Source of the DNA: Pseudoips prasinana
Lineage: Eukaryota > Arthropoda > Insecta > Lepidoptera > Nolidae
Direction of reading: 5' to 3'
NCBI GenBank assembly: GCA_951640165.1
Contig: OX621254.1
Span: forward strand, 25,642,001 to 25,706,000
DNA length: 64,000 bases
This document shows positions 9,426 to 19,802 of this stretch, in pieces; the first letter of the stretch is position 1, and each line of letters begins with the position of its first letter. A program made the translations under genes and the position numbers. The notes under the pieces are model-generated. The model worked only from the letters and a program-made list of their open reading frames with translations. It had not been told where the DNA came from and made no database searches.

Positions 9426-10015
9426 TAAAGCAATACAATATTTTGAATTAGTCCGTCCGTGCGGTCTGTTTCGTCACATATATTTTTATTAAATCCGTAA
9501 ATGAATAATAAATAGCAAGTTATTAGGCTAGTATTGTTACATTTAGCAATATTATATTAAAATTTAAGAATTGAAAACAACGAGCAGTTGGCTAGCGCAA
9601 AAGGCTCTCAACCAGTAGCTTAATTTAAGCGACTAATACCTGGGGGCACCCTTATGGGGCTATATTATCTAAGATTCTTATAGTATACACTAACAAACAA
9701 AGGATTACGATTATGTTTTACATGGCAATAGACTCACTGTTCCCATTTTCGTTAACAAGTTTGTGGAATACTGAGCACCTTTAAACACAACATTTAATAA
9801 CAAATTGAACTGGAGTACCTCGTTATTCTCAATTAAATTGCGAGTAATTACTAGATTACGTGAGTTTGAAATGTGTGCGGTACTTATTGTAATGTGGTCT
9901 CACTAATGAGAGGTAATCTTGAGTGCTTTGATTACTGCTTATAGTCTGAGGTTACTGTTCATTATCATCTATTTGTCTCCCAACGTTTCATACCAAAATG
10001 TTATTTTCGTTTCTG
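9426..10015. other. AT-rich interval, nothing recognised
   Basis: No family, tRNA-like head or useful frame seen. Confidence 0.5.
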
Positions 10016-10017
10016 TA

Positions 10018-10150
10018 TTTATTTTTATTTATTTATTTTAAAACTTCATGCACATTAAGTACACAGGCGGATTTAATGCCGAAGGAATTTTCTACCAGGC
10101 GACCTTTGGGTGATGCAGACAAAACTATAGTAGGTGCAATATAAATTTCG
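10018..10150 (-). repeat. LINE 3' tail
   Basis: On the minus strand, a segment with GCACCTACTATAGTTTTGTC, AGGTCGCCTGGTAG and GGCATTAAATCCGCC ends in AATAAATAAATAAAAAT. A shorter relative (CGCGGACTTAATGC) is near 17.25 kb. Confidence 0.45.
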
Positions 10151-10298
10151 ATAAAGGAGAAAGCAAGTTAAGAAGACATACAAAACATATTACTAAATAA
10201 AAAAGGAAGAATAAGAAGAAACTTCACATAACGGAGAGTAGATCCATATAAATATTATATATGAATACATAAAATAAATATATACGGCAATATAAGTA

Positions 10299-10302
<4 letters not shown>

Positions 10303-10366
<64 letters not shown>
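10303..10366. repeat. (TA)n microsatellite
   Basis: About 31 uninterrupted TA dinucleotides. The two reading frames crossing it on the minus strand are artefacts of the repeat. Confidence 0.95.
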
Positions 10367-10368
<2 letters not shown>

Positions 10369-10479
10369 AACATATACATGATTCTGCCTTAACAGTACTA
10401 AGAAAGTACTTACGGATTTTATTTTTAAACGTGTATCGAGTCTTAGCCATTCTGATTTCAAGGCTGTATGTATCATCTC

Positions 10480-10715
10480 TTTAAGGCTGTGTGCTAATGA
10501 CTGCGAAAAAGTAGAATTTCATCACCTCATCTCATCTAGTGGGGGCGTATCTACTAGAGAACGGGCGGCAGCTTCCTTCTGAATACTATGACCATCTTAC
10601 TGCGATCGCCAACCCGTCTGCCAAGCTTAGCGATTATGGCATTTCCCCCTCAAGATGATTTTTGGGAGAGGCTTGTCCAGCAGTGGACTTATTTCTGCTG
10701 TAATGATGATGTTGA
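10480..10715 (+). mobile_element. SINE-E copy
   Basis: Good-length copy: ATCACCTCATCTCATCTAG, GAACGGGCGGCAGC, ACTGCGATCGCCAACCCGTC and CGATTATGGCATTTCCCC, then the RTE-like tail GTCCAGCAGTGGAC and AATGATGATG. Confidence 0.7.
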
Positions 10716-11200
10716 TAATGATCATTCGGTTAATAGTAGTCAGTAAAATATATGGAGTTCGTCCAGCTATTATTCGTAATAGTTTATCTCGGCATAAGGC
10801 ATCAGTTGCGAAGATTTACCGCTGCAACATATAGACAAACAAAGTTACAAGATCCCTTTTTAACCTCCAACGCAAATATCCCCTCTTTTTTCGTGGTGAA
10901 TGATGATGTTATAAGTTTGACGTCGATGTCTGTCAAAGCAGTTTTTTCATCTCAAAGCCAATGTCTTTGCGGTGGCTTGTAGCTATGTTTGGTTAATATC
11001 GGTCCAGCAGTATAAGAGTATCAGCTCTTTTTCAAAATGATGTAATAGCGTATAGTTACTAGATTAATGCGTAAGAAGCTTTTGTAATGTTTTTACCATT
11101 TTTGTACGGATCCCTATAAACAAAACGGGTGACGTTCCAGATGAACCTTACTAACTACAGCTGTTAAATTAGGTAACCTAACCTAATTTAAGAGCTAGCT
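10716..11200. other. Interval without recognised features
   Basis: A 76-codon frame at 10752-10982 shows no family resemblance and no supporting context. Otherwise unassigned. Confidence 0.5.
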
Positions 11201-11206
11201 CTAGTA

Positions 11207-11618
11207 TTGGGGCACGCCACAATAGTGGCGGTAAGACCCATCATGGGGCAATGGCTTGAGAGAAGGCACGGCGCCCTCACTTATCGGCTTACGCAGGTAC
11301 TCTCGGATCATGGGTGCTTCGGGAAGTACCCGCATCGTATAGGCCGAGAAGAGACGCCTGGTTGTCACCATTGTGGTGGCCCGGTTGACACGGCGCTTCA
11401 CATATTGGTGGAATGCCCAGCTTGGGAGACACAGCGCCGTGTTCCGTCTGCTCGGGGCTGCTATGGGTGCGGTTGACATCTCGCTTGCAACGGTGACCGA
11501 ATTCATGGTTGCGAGCGAGAATGCCTGGAGTATCGTCGCCACCTTTTGCGAGGTGGGTAGCAAAAGAGGTGGCGGAGCGAGAACGGGAGGCATTGTCTTC
11601 CCGCCCAAGCCGCGCTAG
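11207..11618 (+). pseudogene. R1-clade LINE ORF2, C-terminal fragment (frameshifted)
   Basis: The C-terminus of a non-LTR reverse transcriptase. Visible are LTQVLSDHGCFGKY, RIGREETPGCHHCGG and LVECPAWETQRR, including a CX2CX8HX4C zinc-knuckle. This is the arrangement known for R1/TRAS/SART-type LINEs of insects. Near 11440-11460 the frame shifts, and the remainder (VTEFMVASENAWSIVATFC) continues in another frame up to a stop at 11618. All upstream domains (endonuclease, RT) are missing, as expected of a 5'-truncated insertion. GC content is well above the surroundings. Confidence 0.8.
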
Positions 11619-11990
11619 GAGAACCGGGCGTCGGAGGGCGCATATCGCCAATCTCCGGCCTCCATGAGGAGAGGCCTGCGGATGGTGGACATAGGGTAGT
11701 CCACCGGACCAGAAGAGAAGAGGCCCGAGACGGTGGCGCGCCGTGTTTCGCGCGCGCCTCTCTTGAAGAGGGGCATGGATGTCCCCAACAGAAATGAGGC
11801 TCACTGAAAAGGGGGCCAGCACCTGTCCAGGCTGCGGTGAATGCGCGAGTGAATCCCGTGGTCTGGTCTAAAGGTGGCTGAGCAACACCGTGGGGTTTTA
11901 GTCGGTAAACCCAGCCCTACCATCTGGCTGGGAGTCCGACATACCCCGTCGCTTCCCCAGCGGCGGGATGATCTGTAAATGTCCCCACGT
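11619..11990 (+). repeat. 3' UTR of the R1-clade LINE
   Basis: GC-rich sequence continuing from the ORF2 fragment, including GGGGTTTTAGTCGGTA and GGGAGTCCGACATACCCC. A diverged relative of the last part is at 18.7-18.96 kb. It ends near ATGTCCCCACGTTAAAAG, without a poly(A) tail. Confidence 0.6.
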
Positions 11991-12053
11991 TAAAAGTATT
12001 AAGCCTTCGCTTTCCGTCTCGCCGTCTTTCTGTTTACGATCGGAGAACTTTTC

Positions 12054-12160
12054 TTAAAAGAAAAACCGCAAAAACACTTTAAGACCCGACCCTGGATTTG
12101 AACCCTCATAATTTGCGGTTAAACCTACTGCAGCTAGACCAAAGATGTTTTTACTATATG
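12054..12160 (-). repeat. SINE-D 5' fragment
   Basis: On the minus strand TTGGTCTAGCTGCAGTAGG is the A-box region and GGGTTCAAATCC the B box, followed by GGTCGGGTC. Truncated downstream. Confidence 0.55.
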
Positions 12161-12346
12161 GGCCACATAAATTATTATAAGCGAGAGTGTCAAAGAGTAC
12201 AAGGGGGGCGACTACCTTTAACAGGTTAGGTGCAAGGCACTCGACTAGAGGGTTGAAGACACGTTGGCATGCCCAGTACCCGACTACCGGGTGCAAGACG
12301 TCGCTACGAAAGTAGTGACGACGAGGTACCAAGTATTAGGTCATTG

Positions 12347-12487
12347 GTACAGTCGCCAGTACATCCAGCTATCCCAATCTGTCAAATTTCTTGTATAGAA
12401 TTTCAATTTCATAACAAAAGCATAAAGTTCACTTTCAATTGCGGAAATTTGACAGATTGGGGTAGCTTGATGTGCTGGCGTCTGTAC
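12347..12487 (+). mobile_element. FB-A foldback MITE, copy 3
   Basis: 141 bp, from GTACAGTCGCCAGTACATCC to GATGTGCTGGCGTCTGTAC. The left arm has more substitutions than the right, which keeps the family consensus. Confidence 0.88.
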
Positions 12488-12671
12488 CTTATATTTCAAC
12501 ATTGAAAGAAGTCTCAGGAAATGAAAAATTAGTAAGTAGTGTGTAAATTACTTAGAATAAATTTAGTTACTTATTAGAAATTAAAGCTGTTAGAAAAGGA
12601 GTGAATCGCCAAAAAATTACTTACACACGTAAATACCTGAATTTAACACAAAATAAATATAGATAAATATT

Positions 12672-12863
12672 TTTTTATAAGACATCGCCCGAACTAGGGA
12701 ATTTAATCCCTGTGTCAACGGGGTCCTTACAAACATATAATAAACGGACACAAATTACATCCAGACTCAGAACAACTATTTATGGACCACACAAATAGTT
12801 TTCTGGCGCGGGACTCAAACCCGCGACACGAAGTGGCGAGGCGACTGTCTTAGCCGCTGCTAA
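12672..12863 (-). mobile_element. SINE-C copy 3
   Basis: On the minus strand GCAGCGGCTAAGACAGTCGC, GGGTTTGAGTCCC and AAACTATTTGTGTGGTCC. The first part of the A box is missing, so this copy is slightly 5'-truncated. Confidence 0.7.
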
Positions 12864-12939
12864 TAGGTTTACACTTACCTTATCTGTCACAAAACTTCTT
12901 AAAACAGTAGCATTACCTGAAAAAGAAATGGACAAAATT

Positions 12940-13092
12940 AAGATACGGTAATGAAAAGTACCAACAAGATGGACCGATGATTTTGTGAGGATCGCTGGAA
13001 GCCGCTGAAGCCGCGCAAGACCGGCAATTATTTAGGTCATTAGGGGAGGCCTTTGTTTCTCATCAGTGGGCGTCTTTCGGCTGATATGATGA
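12940..13092 (+). pseudogene. RTE LINE ORF2, C-terminal fragment
   Basis: The plus strand encodes WTDDFVRIAG, then, after disruptions, RARPA-type remnants and GEAFVSHQWAS, ending at TGATATGATGATGAC. This is the final 50 residues or so of the RTE-clade reverse transcriptase followed directly by its characteristic 3' end. Frames do not connect without indels. Confidence 0.65.
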
Positions 13093-13186
13093 TGACTAAT
13101 GAAAAGTAGGTTCTTTTTTTGTATAAACAAAGATTATGGTTACTCCTTACTACTAAGCTGTATATCTATTACTATACTTAGGTACT

Positions 13187-13856
13187 GCGTTGTAGCATGG
13201 TGCGAGTGACAGTTGCTTATTTGACGTTGACATCTATAAGTACCACATTACTAGGGATGTGCAATACATTTTTATTGCTAACGATACTAATAATACGATA
13301 AATACGATACGATAAATAAAATAAAAAGGGACATTATGTCTGATTGGAATCGTGACATCCATATTGACAATATAATAGAGTCATCATTAATAATATCCGT
13401 CACAGATTCTGATGATGAATTAAGTGGCAATTCAGAGTCAGGATCTGATACGAGTTCAGACTAATTAATTGCATTTTTTACCTTACCCTAATGTTCTGTT
13501 GTATAATTATAGGCAATATTGCATTTTAACAATAAAAAATTACCTATGCACAAAATACGTTTTTTATTATACAAAAATATCGACTACCCATCGTAGCAGT
13601 CTATGCCATCACTAAATACGTCTATGACGTTACGTTATACGCATAACCCTTTGCTTATTTTTTCATTAAATTAAATTTAATTTGTACAGATGAACATTCT
13701 GGTTGCATTTATTTCAATTTACTACAGTTATTAATGATTTAATATGTTACAAATGTGGTACAGCTGAGATACTAAGACATAATTTGTAAATCACTGCGCC
13801 TTTCAAGAGTGAAACGAAATGTTACTGAAACTGTCACCCGCACCATGCTATAACGC
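13187..13856. mobile_element. 670-bp element with terminal inverted repeats, unclassified
   Basis: The left end GCGTTGTAGCATGGTGCGAG is mirrored at the right by the complement of GCGTTATAGCATGGTGCGGG; with the following GTGACAGTT the TIRs are about 28 bp. The interior is AT-rich and holds one short acidic open frame (13336-13464). It may be the deletion derivative of a DNA transposon. No convincing target duplication or second copy was found. Confidence 0.6.
13336..13464 (+). CDS. Short acidic 42-residue frame inside the 670-bp TIR element
   Basis: ATG to TAA, 42 residues. It has a run of Asp/Ser/Glu (DSDDELSG, SESGSDTSSD) and no hydrophobic segment. Acidic N-terminal stretches are known in several DNA transposases, including piggyBac-type proteins, so this may be a surviving N-terminal exon of the parent transposase. 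That is only a suggestion: the frame is short and could be chance. Its position well inside the two TIRs is the only contextual support. Confidence 0.3.
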   Translation: MSDWNRDIHIDNIIESSLIISVTDSDDELSGNSESGSDTSSD

Positions 13857-14064
13857 AAATAGTATAAGCAGTTACCAATCCATGGTTCGGGACACACATA
13901 TAGTTGGGTCTGTTTGGCTCACGACGTTGCAGCGCATCCAGCATATTTGCTGACCCGCTGACGTAGATGAATTCTACACCATTATGCGAAAAAAGTTGCG
14001 AGGACTAACACAGACCATACGGACGTACTAATTAATTTTTGTTGTTACTTTATCTGACTATTTT

Positions 14065-14150
14065 TATGTACTTCATTGTGAGCTTGACAAGTAAAACGTA
14101 TGTTAATACCCAAGTGCTGAATAAATGTCATTGTTTCATTTCATTATATA
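14065..14150 (+). repeat. LINE 3' tail
   Basis: CATTGTGAGCTTGACAAG, then CCCAAGTGCTGAATAAATG and CATTTCATT. It is the sense copy of the tail seen reversed at 9.3 kb. Confidence 0.55.
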
Positions 14151-14446
14151 CTAGCTGTGCCCCGCGGTTTTACCCGCGTTAAATTTTATAAGTTATCATA
14201 GCTCCTCCCCCGTAGGTGATAGCGTGATAATAATGTAGCCTATTTGTTGACCCGACCTCTTAGTAATATTCATGCAAAATTTGAAGTAAATCCATGCAGT
14301 ACTTTTTGAGTTTAGCCCGGACATACATACAGACAAACAGACACACAGACAAAAATTCTAAAAACTATATTTTTGGCTTCGATATCGAATGTAGGTCACG
14401 CACCTAGTATCCTTTTAAAAAAATATTCAATGTACAGTTTTGACTT
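14151..14446 (-). mobile_element. HelN1 non-autonomous Helitron, 5'-truncated
   Basis: The 3' end (minus strand) has the CGCGGGTAAAACCGCGG hairpin, GGCACAG and CTAG at the left border. The body matches 59.4-59.7 and 61.3 kb. It stops inside the 5' region (after the complement of AAAGTCAAAACTGTACATTG), so the TC start is lost. The mariner begins 18 bp further on. Confidence 0.75.
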
Positions 14447-14464
14447 TTTATTAATTAGATTATA

Positions 14465-15752
14465 ATAGGTCTTTACCTATGAAATTGCCGTTTTGTATGA
14501 AAAAATTTAAACGAATTTTTTTCATGAATTTTTTTATTTGTATTAATCGAAGTAATCACCCATGCAATCAATGCATCTTTGCCATCGCAGTGGCAGTTTA
14601 TTGATGCCCTTCTTAAAGAAATCAGCTGGACGGGAGGCAACAAATTCTTCAAAGGCATTTTGTACTGCCTCTCGGGTATTGAATTTTTTTCCCGCCAAGA
14701 AGTTATCCAAATTCTGGAAAAAGTAGTAGTCTGTAGGCGCAAGGTCTGGTGAGTAGGGCGGATGACGGAGAGCTTCCAACCCCAGTTCTTGCAACTTGGA
14801 GACCGTCTGCTGTGCAGTATGAGGTCGCGCGTTGTCGTGCAGGAGCAGCGGAGACGAGCGATTGACCAATGCTGGTTGGAGATGCGCCAGCTTCTCCATC
14901 ATTGTGCTCAGTTCTTCACAGTACACATCTGCAGTAATGCTCACCCCGTTTGGTAAGAAACTGTGATGAATCACACCGGCGCTAGACCACCAAACAGTGA
15001 CCATCACTTTTCTAGGGGTAAGTTTTCGTTTAGGGCATTGTTTAGGTGCTGAACCAGGATCCAACCAACTTGCTGAGCGCTTGCGGTTATCAAACAGAAT
15101 TCATTTTTCATCGCAGGTAACAATGCGGTTCAAAATTCCTTCATTTGTGTGTCTGTTGAGCAGTGCAAGGCACGTCTCGACGCGTACTTCGCGCTGGCGA
15201 TCATTGAGTTCGTGGGGCACCCATTTGTCAAGCTTTTTTACCTTGCCAATTTGACGCAAATGGACCAATATTGTTTTGACGCTAACGTCGAAAGCTGCTG
15301 CTAATTCAGCCGTAGATTGTGTATCATCAGCTTCCACAACCGCCTTTAATTCGTCATTGTCGACCAAAGTCTTCGGACGACCGCGAGGTTCATTTTTCAG
15401 GTCGAAATTTCCAGAACAGAAGCGAGCAAACCAATAACAGGTGGTGCGTTGGTTTGTAGTGTTAGCTCCGTAAACGTCGTTGATGTTGCGTGCCGCTTGT
15501 GCCGCGTTGCTGCCACGACGGTACTCATATTCCATAATTACTCGAATTTTTAACGTATCCATGATGACGAAAAAGATTGAAATGCGATGAAAATGTAACA
15601 CTAATCAATAAAGAAATGACTACTTTTGGAAAAAAGAATCCATGTTTTTAAAATAAAATTAATTTGAAATTAGAATTCTTAGCCAAACAAAAATTATTTT
15701 GATTTGAAATGGCCAGTACTGCAGAACGGCAATTTCATAGGTAAAGACCTAA
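14465..15752 (-). mobile_element. mariner (Tc1/mariner) transposon, near-intact
   Basis: 1288 bp flanked by TA on both sides (14463-14464 and 15753-15754). The ends are inverted: left ATAGGTCTTTACCTATGAAA, right (complement) TTAGGTCTTTACCTATGAAA, with identity continuing through TTGCCGTT, giving about 28-bp TIRs that differ at the first base. Length and target site are typical of mariners. It holds a single transposase frame on the minus strand. Confidence 0.95.
14543..15562 (-). pseudogene. mariner transposase, one in-frame TGA
   Basis: Cut-and-paste transposase of the mariner family; it would bind the TIRs through N-terminal helix-turn-helix domains and excise the element via a DD34D centre. 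The frame runs 339 codons from the Met at 15562; an upstream in-frame Met at 15601 would add 13 residues. N-terminal HTH sequence (IMEYEYRRGSNAAQAARNI) and the linker GRPKTLVDND precede the catalytic Asp residues: D151 in VTCDEK, D243 in LLHDNARPH and D278 in APTDYYFF, with 34 residues between the last two. The only lesion is TGA at 15101-15103, where relatives have the conserved Trp after DEK. Sequence style (YSPDLAPTDY) resembles the cecropia subfamily. Unless the stop is read through, the product would be only the N-terminal half. Confidence 0.93.
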
Positions 15753-15754
15753 TA

Positions 15755-16600
15755 TTACGGACTACTCCAAAGGTACAACTAAAGTGACATCGGAGAAGGC
15801 ATTTTTAGTTGTATTTTAGAAAATCATACCTATTTTAAAGGATTATAATTTGTTTATACCTTATCAGAACTGTGGCTTCCGTTTTCAATCTATGAGACCT
15901 GAATAAAAAGTTAACTTAGTATGCCTATTTATTTATTAGAAACAGTCTTACAAAACTCAGGTTCTTAGAAAATAGAATGTATATAATTGTAGACCTAAAG
16001 TTTCCTATATGAAATACATAATATATGCTTATTAGAGCTCCTTACTATACTTACAATATAATTACAGTAAGTGGAGATTATTTAACAATAATTATAATAA
16101 TCTATATATTAATTATTTCATTCAACGTAACTTATTAATTTCTAATAAAAGTTTAACTCATATAATATTTAAGATCAACTCAATGTGAAAACTTCCACGA
16201 AAAGGAAATCTTGAAACGTCGTAATTCTATCCTCTTCTAACGTTAATTCGGCGTTTGACCTAGGACTTTATATGCCTGCCTATTAAAGTAAGGTCGACCG
16301 ATTACTAGAAGGTTTTGTGGAGAGCTTAGTTCACAGAAATTTGTAAAGAAGGGAGGTCTATACAATATCAAGCTTTGAATATTTAGTTCCTTTGGAAAGC
16401 TTTAGAGCAATATCCATTTTGGAATTTATAATCAGTACTAGAGATCACACTTGTTTGAAATTCGACCATTAAGGTTCTATTGTCAAAGACTATAGACATT
16501 AAAGACGAATAATATTAATCTATTCTCAGTTTTGACACTCAGTTAGTCAGTGTGTCAAAAGCATGGTAGTGTGTGTAATTTAAATGTTAATTTTTTTATA
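15755..16600. other. AT-rich interval, nothing recognised
   Basis: No repeat copy, tRNA-like head or open frame of interest. It may be old intergenic sequence. Confidence 0.5.
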
Positions 16601-16650
16601 TAGCTGTGCTCCGTGGCCTTCCCGTGTAACATTTTATAAATTACAGCCTG
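16601..16650 (-). repeat. Degenerate Helitron 3' end
   Basis: TATAGCTGTGCTCCGTGGCC then CCCGTGTAACATTTTATAAA: a worn version of the HelN1/HelN2 3' terminus in reverse. The CTAG is mutated and the rest is not recognisable. Confidence 0.4.
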
Positions 16651-17540
16651 TGTGTTATTTGAGTACAAGCTATATACAACATGTAACTTAATTAACGCAC
16701 ACCCTCAGACACCCCAATTAGAATATTATGTTGTGATCTGTTGTGATCATAATACATACACAATTTTTTTTATTTAACATGTGTATGAATTGTTACTTAC
16801 TAAATTAGTTTCTTGGAATGAAGTTTATTTTTCCTTATTTTGTGTTGAATGATGGAATTTGTCTTATTACTTGTGTTAAACATTTTTGCTTTGTGTTAAA
16901 ATTGGGGAGAGTTTTGTATAATTCATTAGAAATATTAATAAAATAATAAAATGAAATAAAATTTATAATTTACCCATATTATAGCATCAGGTCGTCTCAT
17001 CTCACTAGTCTGATGACTCTTATCAAGTTCTGTGGTGTCTATATCCGGCGTTTTATAAAACCACGACTTTTCAAAAAAGAATCACCCAAATATTAAATAA
17101 ATATATTTTCTTTATCATCCAACCACTTTTCCGTGTTTTCTCTAGAATTATTGAAAATACTTCACAATCAAATTAGTTTTTAGTGGTATATGAACTAACT
17201 AAATATTTATTATAATTATTAAAATATTTATCACTCAATATACGACGCGGACTTAATGCAAAACATGGTAGGTGCAGTAGAACTTTATGTGATAAGGTAA
17301 AAATCTTTATCTTAAATTATTTACAGGAATAGACAATATTCTACTAAAAAAATCTCTTAAATACTGTATTTAATACTTATATGTGCATAAAATTATGAAT
17401 AATAATTCGGAATATTAATAATAGTTAACACTAAATTGAAATCTAAACTCTAAAAATATCAAATTCAAATTTCGTGCCAGTGGGTAAGGTTCCTAGAATG
17501 CTGGCAGCATTAATAGATTATTATTATATTGAAGGTTGTG
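16651..17540. other. AT-rich interval with a trace of a LINE tail
   Basis: Near 17245-17290 CGCGGACTTAATGCAAAACA and GTAGGTGCAGTAG resemble the reversed LINE tail of 10.0 kb. Otherwise nothing is assigned. Confidence 0.4.
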
Positions 17541-17930
17541 TGGAAGAGATTGCTGTAAGCGATAAGACCGCATATTGTACCTTTTTATTTTATTTTATTT
17601 AGGGAAACAAACAGGTATACAATAACACTTAGGTAGTTAATAACAAATTAAAACTATTAAATAATTGTACACGCAACACCGTAACCCCCAAATTAAATAT
17701 AAAATTTGTGTACAAACAAAGCAATAACAATAGCGTAGTATGATAGTGTTACATAGAGGTTCTACAGCCTTATACCATTCTACAACAAAATATATTAACA
17801 AAACTAAATTAGTAATAATGAAATACTTTATTAAATCTTGTAATTATTTTCTGTAAATTGTGAGCAATTAAGTGTATTTATCTCATCTTATTATATTTTA
17901 CAGAAAACACCTAGACCAAGACAAATAGAC
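17541..17930. repeat. LINE tail trace and AT-rich sequence
   Basis: 17545-17585 (GAAGAGATTGCTGTAAGCGA, TAAGACCGCATATTGTAC) is the LINE tail family of 2.8/40.5/63.3 kb. The remaining bases to 17930 show no feature. Confidence 0.4.
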
Positions 17931-17944
17931 ATGTTCATAAATAA

Positions 17945-18030
17945 AATATTTGTCTTGTGAGAAGATAGAACCCGCAACCATTGCATCAGAAGTCAGCTTC
18001 ACTAATAACTGAGTCACAGCGGTTATCAGT
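17945..18030 (-). repeat. tRNA-like SINE head, decayed
   Basis: Reverse of the head type at 0.8 and 43.1 kb: GATAGAACCCGCAACC is a damaged B box and CTGACTTCTGATGCAATGG (minus strand) the intervening part. Not a tRNA gene. Confidence 0.35.
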
Positions 18031-18560
18031 AGCTAACTGGAACACAAAGTACTCCGCCATTTTGGATCTTCCTATCCTATCTCAAGCATACTATAACCAT
18101 AAAATAAATAATCCAAAAATCTAGCCCAAAATTCAGACTACAAGCACATTTAGCTCATTTGAGTTTATCTACAAGCAATACAGACACCTGGTTCCTATCT
18201 AAATAACGACCTCTGGGCCCGAATGTGAGTAGCAATTTTTACCCGACTGCCGGAAATTACGGTTCATAACACTGCCATGCTTGATAGGCCAAACGACCTT
18301 ACAAAATTTCAAGCAAAATTGAGACTTCAGCAATGAATAATACGAGTCAATTTGAAGTGGCAGTTTGAATAGAAGGGCAATGAACACGAGATTTTGTTAT
18401 CTTGGTCTCACAATGGGTAAGTGAATAAGTATTTTAGGTTTAGATCTACGAGCATGTTGGGAGAAATTTCTAGAATATTATTTGTGTGGAACATTATGAA
18501 TGTTATTGATAATTTAGTCTATTTATATGGATAATGTATTTTGCAAGGCGGCGAAGACAC
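18031..18560. other. Interval without recognised features
   Basis: A 62-codon minus-strand frame at 18199-18387 has no family resemblance. No repeat copies identified. Confidence 0.45.
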
Positions 18561-18960
18561 ATTATCATCATCATATCAGCCGAAAGACGTTCACTGCTGA
18601 TGATCTTAGAAGGGTCCAAGTGCTGCTGGGTACAGGAAGCGCCAGATCTTTAGGGGATGCTGGACAAAGTCTAGCAGTGGAAGAAGACTTATCCTGTAAA
18701 TCTATTGGTTAAATGCTCTAAAGAGACACGGATCTACAGAACTGTGGAGAGCATTCGTCGCCATTTTACCTACGCTAGGGCGTTGGCAGTTAGCCTAGGA
18801 GGCTTTCACTCAACCGGGGGTAGCGGAAGTATCGTAAGTTCCCACGACCCCCGGCGCCGGTGTGAGATGAAATACCGGGATGGTTTTTAGTCAGTAGGAG
18901 TCTGACATACCCCTCCAAGTCGGAGGACATCAATGTAGGATTTTCCACCCGGAAAAAAAG
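18561..18960 (+). repeat. RTE 3' end remnant and R1-like LINE 3' UTR
   Basis: 18561-18605 carries CATCATATCAGCCGAAAGAC, the RTE 3' end in reverse. About 18705-18960 contains GGTTTTTAGTCAGTAGGAGT and TCTGACATACCCCTCC, matching the 3' UTR of the R1-clade LINE at 11.9 kb in the same order. No coding part is left. Confidence 0.5.
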
Positions 18961-19335
18961 AGGCTTTCACTGCTTGCCCAGAAAATACAGAAAAGGGATG
19001 GCTGAAGCCATATAGTCAAATAAAATTAGATACAAAACCATCTGCGCTCTTTGAGATTCAAACTATCAGGCCGGTTATTGATGGAGGGTCGATAGAATAG
19101 CCTTTAAATTAAAAAGGCATGTTTCTATGTATAATTTGATCGCGATGATATGATTACGTTATTATTAACACGTTGTGGGAGATGGCTTTATTTCAAGTGT
19201 ATGTGCAAATTAATAAAAACTATATTTTTATTTATTCAAGAAACTACGAACTGATTTTATATAGTACGAGTAATAAATATGGGTTAAATTACGTTACTTC
19301 AATTGATTTGTGATAAATAGATATATATAGAATAA
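18961..19335. other. AT-rich interval, nothing recognised
   Basis: No feature identified. Confidence 0.45.
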
Positions 19336-19339
19336 TAGA

Positions 19340-19508
19340 CTAGCTGTGCCCCGCTGTGTTACCCGCGTTAAATTTTATAAATTTTCTTTTCTATAAACCT
19401 CACGGAGCCCGAGACCTTTCCAACGAATGCAAAACCGTGGAAATCGGTTCGTGCGTTCTGGAGTTATAGCGTCAGGAAGGAAAACCCGACTTATTTTTAT
19501 ATAGTAGA
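19340..19508 (-). mobile_element. HelN2 non-autonomous Helitron, copy 2
   Basis: 169 bp with intact TC (minus strand) and CTAG ends. It abuts copy 3 with no base between, so its TC start is the next-door neighbour of copy 3's CTAG end. Nearly identical to copies 1, 3 and 4. Confidence 0.87.
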
Positions 19509-19677
19509 CTAGCTGTGCCCCGCGGTGTTACTCGCGTTAAATTTTAATAATTGTCTTTGCTATAAACCTCGCGGAGCCCGAGATCTTTCCAACGAATGCA
19601 AAACCGTGGAAATCGGTTCGTGCGTTCTAGAGTTATAGCGTCAGGAAGGAAAACCCGACTTATTTTTATATAGTAGA
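19509..19677 (-). mobile_element. HelN2 non-autonomous Helitron, copy 3 (tandem with copy 2)
   Basis: 169 bp. The start TCTACTATATAAAAATAAGT (minus strand) lies at the right border, followed by T. It forms a head-to-tail pair with copy 2, an arrangement known for Helitrons. Confidence 0.87.
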
Positions 19678-19802
19678 TAATTGCAATGACAAAAGAAAAT
19701 ACTTAATATAAGCTTACTTTGATTTTTTGTTCTATCAAATAAAGTTCATAATTTAGTTTTTGGGTAAACATGATCTTGGTCAACTTAATAATATATTAAA
19801 AT

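Noticed and set aside
10193..10476. Two overlapping minus-strand frames rich in Tyr-Ile
   Set aside because: They consist mostly of translated (TA)n; no gene support.
11289..11822. A 177-codon minus-strand frame opposite the R1-clade fragment
   Set aside because: It is the antisense shadow of GC-rich LINE coding and UTR sequence; the sense strand has recognisable RT C-terminal motifs.
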